From Hypericum androsaemum (taxonomy: Eukaryota; Streptophyta; Magnoliopsida; Malpighiales; Hypericaceae), in assembly GCA_963995505.1 (NCBI GenBank), contig OZ023187.1:1123501-1187500 (forward strand): a DNA stretch of 64,000 nt, read 5' to 3'. The position numbers and the translations under genes were made by a program. The notes below the pieces were generated by a model. The model was not told the DNA's origin and searched no databases. It saw only the letters and a program-made list of their open reading frames with translations. Shown piece by piece: positions 59,447-64,000 of the stretch (position 1 is its first letter; each line of letters starts with the position of its first letter).

Positions 59447-60336
59447 CACATCAGTAAAGAATAGAACACTAGATTTTCGTCAACTCTATTTGTGCTATTA
59501 GAGATGTTCAAAAAATAATAATTTGTGCTATTAGAGCAAGTCCTGTTTGACCGATATTCTTTTGCTTGAAAGCAACATCTGCTACATTTTTACGTACGAC
59601 CGAAGGGGAAAGGTCGAGCTAAAAAAGGACGGAGGCACTGCTCATCTCTATCTTCAATTTGGTAGCATCAAAGAATAAAGTAATTGTAGATGCTAAATCA
59701 GAATTGAGCACTAGACACATCTAATTAAGAAGACATTTGGAACAAATGCCTCCGCTTCGAAATTTTCGATACGGAGATTTATTTGAAAAGGTTTAATTTG
59801 AGCTGCGACAATGAAATATCATAAAGATCCATATTATGTTATAGTGAAAATTTTCTAACCGCGTTGACAGAAAATTTTGTTTATATTATGGTTTCAACGT
59901 GCTAAAAGGATAACATCCCAAAAAACTTGGAAAAATATTTAACATTAAAGTTATTTTGAAAGAAATCAATTGAAATTGATGAAGAATTATTTTTCGTAGA
60001 ATTAGCTACAAATTATCAACAAGATTGATGTAAATCTAACCTGAACTACCAGAGGAGGAACGTCCAGGAACGTGTAGGAGGACGACCAGCATTCGACAAT
60101 GGCTGACTATAGGGGGAACAAAATCATAAGGGAAAAAAACTACAGGGACCCCATCATCTATTTTACCAAATACTAGGGTCCAGATGTAATTTACCATTTA
60201 CTCTCTCCCAATATAAGTTGTTCTTTTCACTCTCTCTTATCATCATCATCTTCTTTCTGTCTCTATTTCACTCACCATCTTATTCCCATAATTCTTGCTA
60301 ATTTGGGTCTTAACAACATTGGCGGTAGAGAAGAAG
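59447..60336 (+). promoter_or_regulatory. Upstream region and 5' leader of DC1 copy 2
   Basis: About 0.9 kb, AT-rich. A phrase CTACAGGGACCCCATCATC near 60142 resembles widespread intergenic repeats. A CT-rich tract from about 60230 to 60290 (CTCTCTCTTATCATCATC and following) is a plausible 5' UTR. The last ~15 bases before the ATG match copy 1, but the sequence further upstream does not. Confidence 0.5.
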
Positions 60337-63300
60337 ATGGAGATGCCGCAAAGGATCGAGCATCATCCCTTTCACCCTTGCCCGCTCTTCCTCAAGAAGC
60401 ATGAAGGAGGAGGAGGAGGGATCATGTCATCATCCTATCGATGCGAAGCATGCGAGTTTGAAATGGATGCTGAGTCTGCAAACATGAAGTTCCAGACCTG
60501 CAGCAGTTCTGAACACCTCCTGCACTTCTCTCATCCTCATCCTTTGATGCTTTGTTATGCAGTGGCAAGTTCTCAGCTATGGTGCGGAGGATGCAACCAG
60601 CTTATATCAGGAAAGTACTATGGTTGCCCATCTTGTGGATACTACCTTGATGAGTCTTGTGCAAGTATGCCACGGGAGATTCGGCATTTCTTTCACCGAT
60701 GTCCCCTCCTACTCGAATCCCCACCACAGTACAGGCGATGTGATGCTTGTCACACTCCCTTCAGTCTTGGTTTTGTTTATCGTTGTGGGGAGTGCGACTT
60801 CACCATGCATGTAGAATGTACCAGGTTCTTGCCAATTGGTTCTGATGATGACAAAGGAAAAAGAATCCTGAACTTGTCTCACCACCATCCTCTAGAGCTT
60901 TTTGAAGAGGCAGAGGCCAAGGATTCACTCAAGTGTGATCTATTTTGCAAAAAAATTATTGCAGGTCAGACTTATGGTGCTTGCAAGTTATGTCTATTTT
61001 ACATTCACAAAACCTGTATGCGTTTGGATTTACCACGGGAGATCACAAAACATCGTTGCCATCTATGACCCCTTTTCCTCGCACTTGCTGGATGCTTAAA
61101 TTGCAACATTTGTTTAAGCCAAACATTCGGTGGTTTCGCCTACAAGTGCCTCAAATGTAGGTTCAAAATGGATGTCAAGTGTGCAATCTTTACAGAAGCA
61201 AGCACCAAAGGTGGTGATCAGGCAGAGGATATTCTCCATTTCTGCCATCAACATCCCTTGCAACTCTTCAAGGGCCCAATTCAGAGAACCACGAGGGACA
61301 TGATCCTGAAGAGGAAGTTTCAATGCTTTGTTTGCGGAGATCACCCTTCAGGTTTGACCTATGGTTGCAAAGAGTGTGACGTCTTTCTTCACAAGCCTTG
61401 TCTTGATGTTTTACCTCAAATCCTCACTATCCAAAATCAGCCCTCAATTTTGTTCAGAGATGTTGAAGAATTTTGTTCTAAATGCTCTTCTTATCGATAT
61501 GGATTCTTCTTCCGTATAACTTCCAGCAAACGTTGCTATTGTGTGTCTTGTGCTCTTCAGGAAGCTTTATCAATCCGGATAACTCCATCCTCGGTATGGA
61601 TAGAACTTCCTATGCACCCATGTTCTCTCATCTTGAAACTCTCTGCCACCTTCCATTGCAATGCATGTTTCACGCATTGCTCCACTCATGCTTACTATTG
61701 TGGCCAATGTGACTTCTATGTTGGCCTCAAGTGCGCGCAGCTCTCTGCAACTGTCGTTGATGGCGGAGATGAGTGGATACAACACTTCTGTCACAGGCAT
61801 CCTTTGCAACCCTCACAAGGCGCAAGTGTTTCAACAGCTTCTTGCAGGATATGTGGAATCCTCTGTTTGGAACCTTTTTATTTCTGCAGCAAGTGCGACT
61901 TCCACATCCACAAATCATGTTTGGATATCTTGCCCCTCAAGATTGACCACCACTACTTCCGTTGCACTTTGGTTCTCCTCACAACTCCATCATTCCAGTG
62001 CATGTTGTGCCAGAAAGATAGTGACTCTGGGTTGGCCTTCCGCTCTATGGAGAGAGGCTTCAAACTGTGCATGGGATGTTTCTTCCAACCCAAGAGTAAA
62101 CTGAATGACGACGGAACTTTCACCAGCGTCCACCATTGGCACCAGTTGTCACTTACCGACAACTCGGAAAAAGATGCATATGATTGTCTCTTGTGCGGCG
62201 GAAATAGTTCAGGGGTTATGTATTATTATTGCAGGCAGTGCAAATGTCATTTTCACAAAGATTGTGCCGAACTTCCATTTGAGATGCGACATCCACTTCA
62301 TTCGCAACATCCTCTCACTCTGATTAGCACTAGTCAACTTTCAGAATCAAGAAGAAGTTGTAGTCCGTGTTTGAGAGAGTTTCCCATGGGTGATACTCCG
62401 CAGTCCGGTATCTATCACTGCAAAGGATGCAGTTTCCAACTTGATAGGAAGTGTGCCAGTACTTGTATCCCATCTATCAAGTACCAAGGTGACCGTCATC
62501 TTCTCACTGTTGTGGAGTATATGTATGGCGAGGAAAAATGCCGGGTCTGTTCTACCACGTGCAAAATCATTACTTGTGCCTTCCGTTGCGTAGAATGTAA
62601 ATTTAGCATTCATCTTTCATGTGGTCCATTGCAATGTGATATCAAACATCCATGTCATGTTCACCGGCTGGTACTTGAAGATTTCTACGTGGAGGAGAAT
62701 TACACAGACAAGTTCCCCTGCCATGTTTGTGAGGAAGAACGAGACCCAATGCTTCCGGTGTATCGTTGTGCAGAAGGCTGCCCGATGATATGCGAGATAA
62801 CATGCGCGATATCTGAGGTTCTCAATTTCTTTTCCGATGGAACACAAAACATGTTAATATATGATTGAAGATTTAAATTGCAAGAATCTGTTAAATGTCT
62901 AACATTTTACTTATTTTGTTGATCAGGTAATGCCAAAGCTCTTGGGGAATCATGACGGAGATGTGGAATTGAGAACCATATTCCCAAATGAGGCGAGTCA
63001 GGTCATCCCCAACGGCATTACAGATGTCACAAGAGTAACACATGAAGATTTAACGACTGGCAGATTAACCTTTGAAAAAATTGCACCTAATCAATATTGG
63101 ATTACACTCATCGAAGAATGGGAAAGAGAGTTGTTAAAGAACCCTGAAAATGAAGATGACTATTCATTTTCTAAGGAGGCATTTAGTCGCTTCTCCAGCA
63201 AGTTGAGCTGCACTCCGCTTACTTTGAGAAGAGATGGAATTCCTGACTTTGTGATGCAGCATGGTGGAGATACAAGCATCGCCTTCCCTGAAACTTTGGA

Positions 63301-63890
63301 ACCAGCACATCAAGAATTCTGCAAAGATATCGCCCCTGACAACCGGAATCGCAACTTTTTTGATTGGAGATCTGTCACGTACTTTATTTCTATATTGTTA
63401 GCTGTGCTGCATAACATGCGGCACGACAAAGGTGGCGAAGGTCACAAGAAAGAGAGTTGAGCAGTGGCTGACTCTGCTGACGTTAGTAGAAATGGCTGGA
63501 TATGATGTTGGCATCATCGTCAATAAGATTAAGCAAGTTTGGGATGCCCACTTCCTCATCAAAGCAAAAGAGATCGTGGATGGCAATTCCGATAGACTAC
63601 ACAAGGAACATGAGCGACTTTCAAGAAGAGAGGAAAAGCTTCTAAGAAAGCTACACGACACAAGAAAACAGAAGGAAAAGATCATAGAGGAAGAGGAACG
63701 TCACCACAAGTATGCAGGCGATGGAATGAAAAGCCTCAGGAAGGAGTACGCGGCTGCTTTACTAATCAAATGGAAACCTGCTAGTGATGGTATAAAAGAT
63801 GTCGATCTTGAAAGAATTGATCCTGAAAAGGTCATGGCGAAAAGGAATCAAAAGTATCCGGCGAACAAGATTCGAGGAATTTGGTTTTGA
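60337..63890 (+). pseudogene. Large DC1-domain protein, copy 2 (one stop, one frameshift)
   Basis: Exon 1 is 60337-62817 (827 codons) and exon 2 is 62927-63890; the intron is GT-AG and shared with copy 1. About 14 DC1 modules fill exon 1, for example HPCPLFLK..YRCEACEFEMD (about residues 8-45), YGCPSCGYYLDESC, YRCGECDFTMHVEC, YKCLKCRFKMDVKC, YGCKECDVFLHKPC, YYCGQCDFYVGLKC, YFCSKCDFHIHKSC, YYCRQCKCHFHKDC and FRCVECKFSIHLSC. Each has the spaced Cys/His expected to bind two zinc ions. Exon 2 encodes about 320 residues of another kind: KEAFSRFSSKLSC, VEQWLTLLTLVEMAGYDVG, then an Arg/Glu-rich coiled coil and GMKSLRKEYAAALLIKW. Two lesions: TGA at 61066-61068 (codon 244, where copy 1 has TGT) and one extra G at about 63420, which shifts the frame until the C-terminus. 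No signal peptide or membrane segment is seen. Either a young pseudogene or an allele with assembly errors. The ATG at 60337 is preferred over an upstream in-frame ATG at 60295 because copy 1 starts there. Confidence 0.88.
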
Positions 63891-64000
63891 TGATTAGCAG
63901 CAGAGTTGAACCATACATACAAGTTTGCAACAGGCACTCGCGCTATACAAGTCCAAAGTCCTAAACAGAAGCCTAACTCACAGCTTGAATCAGAACAAGA
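63891..64000 (+). other. 3' flank of DC1 copy 2
   Basis: Downstream of the stop codon to the window edge; probably 3' UTR. No other signal. Confidence 0.6.

Noticed and set aside
61066..61068. TGA as a recoded selenocysteine codon in DC1 copy 2
   Set aside because: Land plants lack selenocysteine insertion. A TGT/TGC to TGA mutation of a zinc-binding Cys codon explains it.
1..64000. CRISPR array, bacterial operon, rRNA or tRNA genes
   Set aside because: No regular short repeats with unique spacers, no ribosome-binding-site-led gene strings, and no cloverleaf or rRNA signature recognised. All tRNA-like matches are retroelement primer-binding sites.

Overview
The window is nuclear DNA from a flowering plant, most likely a eudicot. 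The evidence is one intact intron-containing DUF789 gene, large DC1 (cysteine/histidine-rich C1) genes, AT-rich intergenic DNA, and many plant-type Ty1/Copia and Ty3/Gypsy LTR retrotransposons primed by initiator-Met tRNA. I cannot name the species from the sequence. There are no bacterial features, no CRISPR array and no rRNA or tRNA gene that I can support.

Layout. Positions 1-2484 hold two diverged copies of a ~0.9 kb segment; each ends in a broken fragment of the last exon of a DUF789 gene, and one fragment is folded into a palindrome. Positions 2988-7493 (minus) hold the intact parent: a six-exon DUF789 gene of 336 codons whose fourth intron carries a ~1.27 kb poly(A)-tailed retroposon with a 16-19 bp target-site duplication. 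Positions 7494-11898 are AT-rich intergenic DNA.

From 11899 a large DC1 gene (copy 1) begins. It is a pseudogene split into three segments (11899-13311, 29514-30789, 36037-36396) by two LTR-element insertions. The first is a 16.2 kb element (13312-29508, TSD GACAC) that shows no gag-pol of its own. Instead it carries, on its antisense strand, a plant-mobile-domain (PMD) type gene that runs into the 5' LTR. A complete chromodomain Gypsy element (16511-26513, TSD CCATC) is nested inside that gene. The second is a Copia element in reverse orientation (30790-36036).

Positions 36397-53316 are mostly retroelements: a possible solo LTR, a long-LTR Copia element (36998-45350) with lost catalytic residues, a DC1 C-terminal fragment at 45352-45585 (remnant of a third gene copy), and a second reverse-oriented Copia element (46788-52010, TSD TAGCT) of the same family as 30790-36036. 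Positions 53317-60336 hold a duplicated piece of DC1 upstream DNA, a 3'-truncated Copia element (to 57848), and a fold-back element with ~0.4 kb inverted arms built of ~100 bp tandem units (57849-59446). Positions 60337-63890 hold DC1 copy 2, almost complete (about 1,147 codons ancestrally, about 14 DC1 modules plus a C-terminal coiled-coil region) but carrying one in-frame TGA and one 1-bp frameshift.

Reading of the whole: a tandem DC1 gene array has been broken apart by successive TE insertions, while the DUF789 gene next to it is intact and has shed inverted copies of its last exon downstream of itself. The items most worth a second look are the antisense PMD gene in the LTR element, the palindromic and inverted DUF789 exon copies, the fold-back element, and the uncharacterised C-terminal region shared by both DC1 copies.
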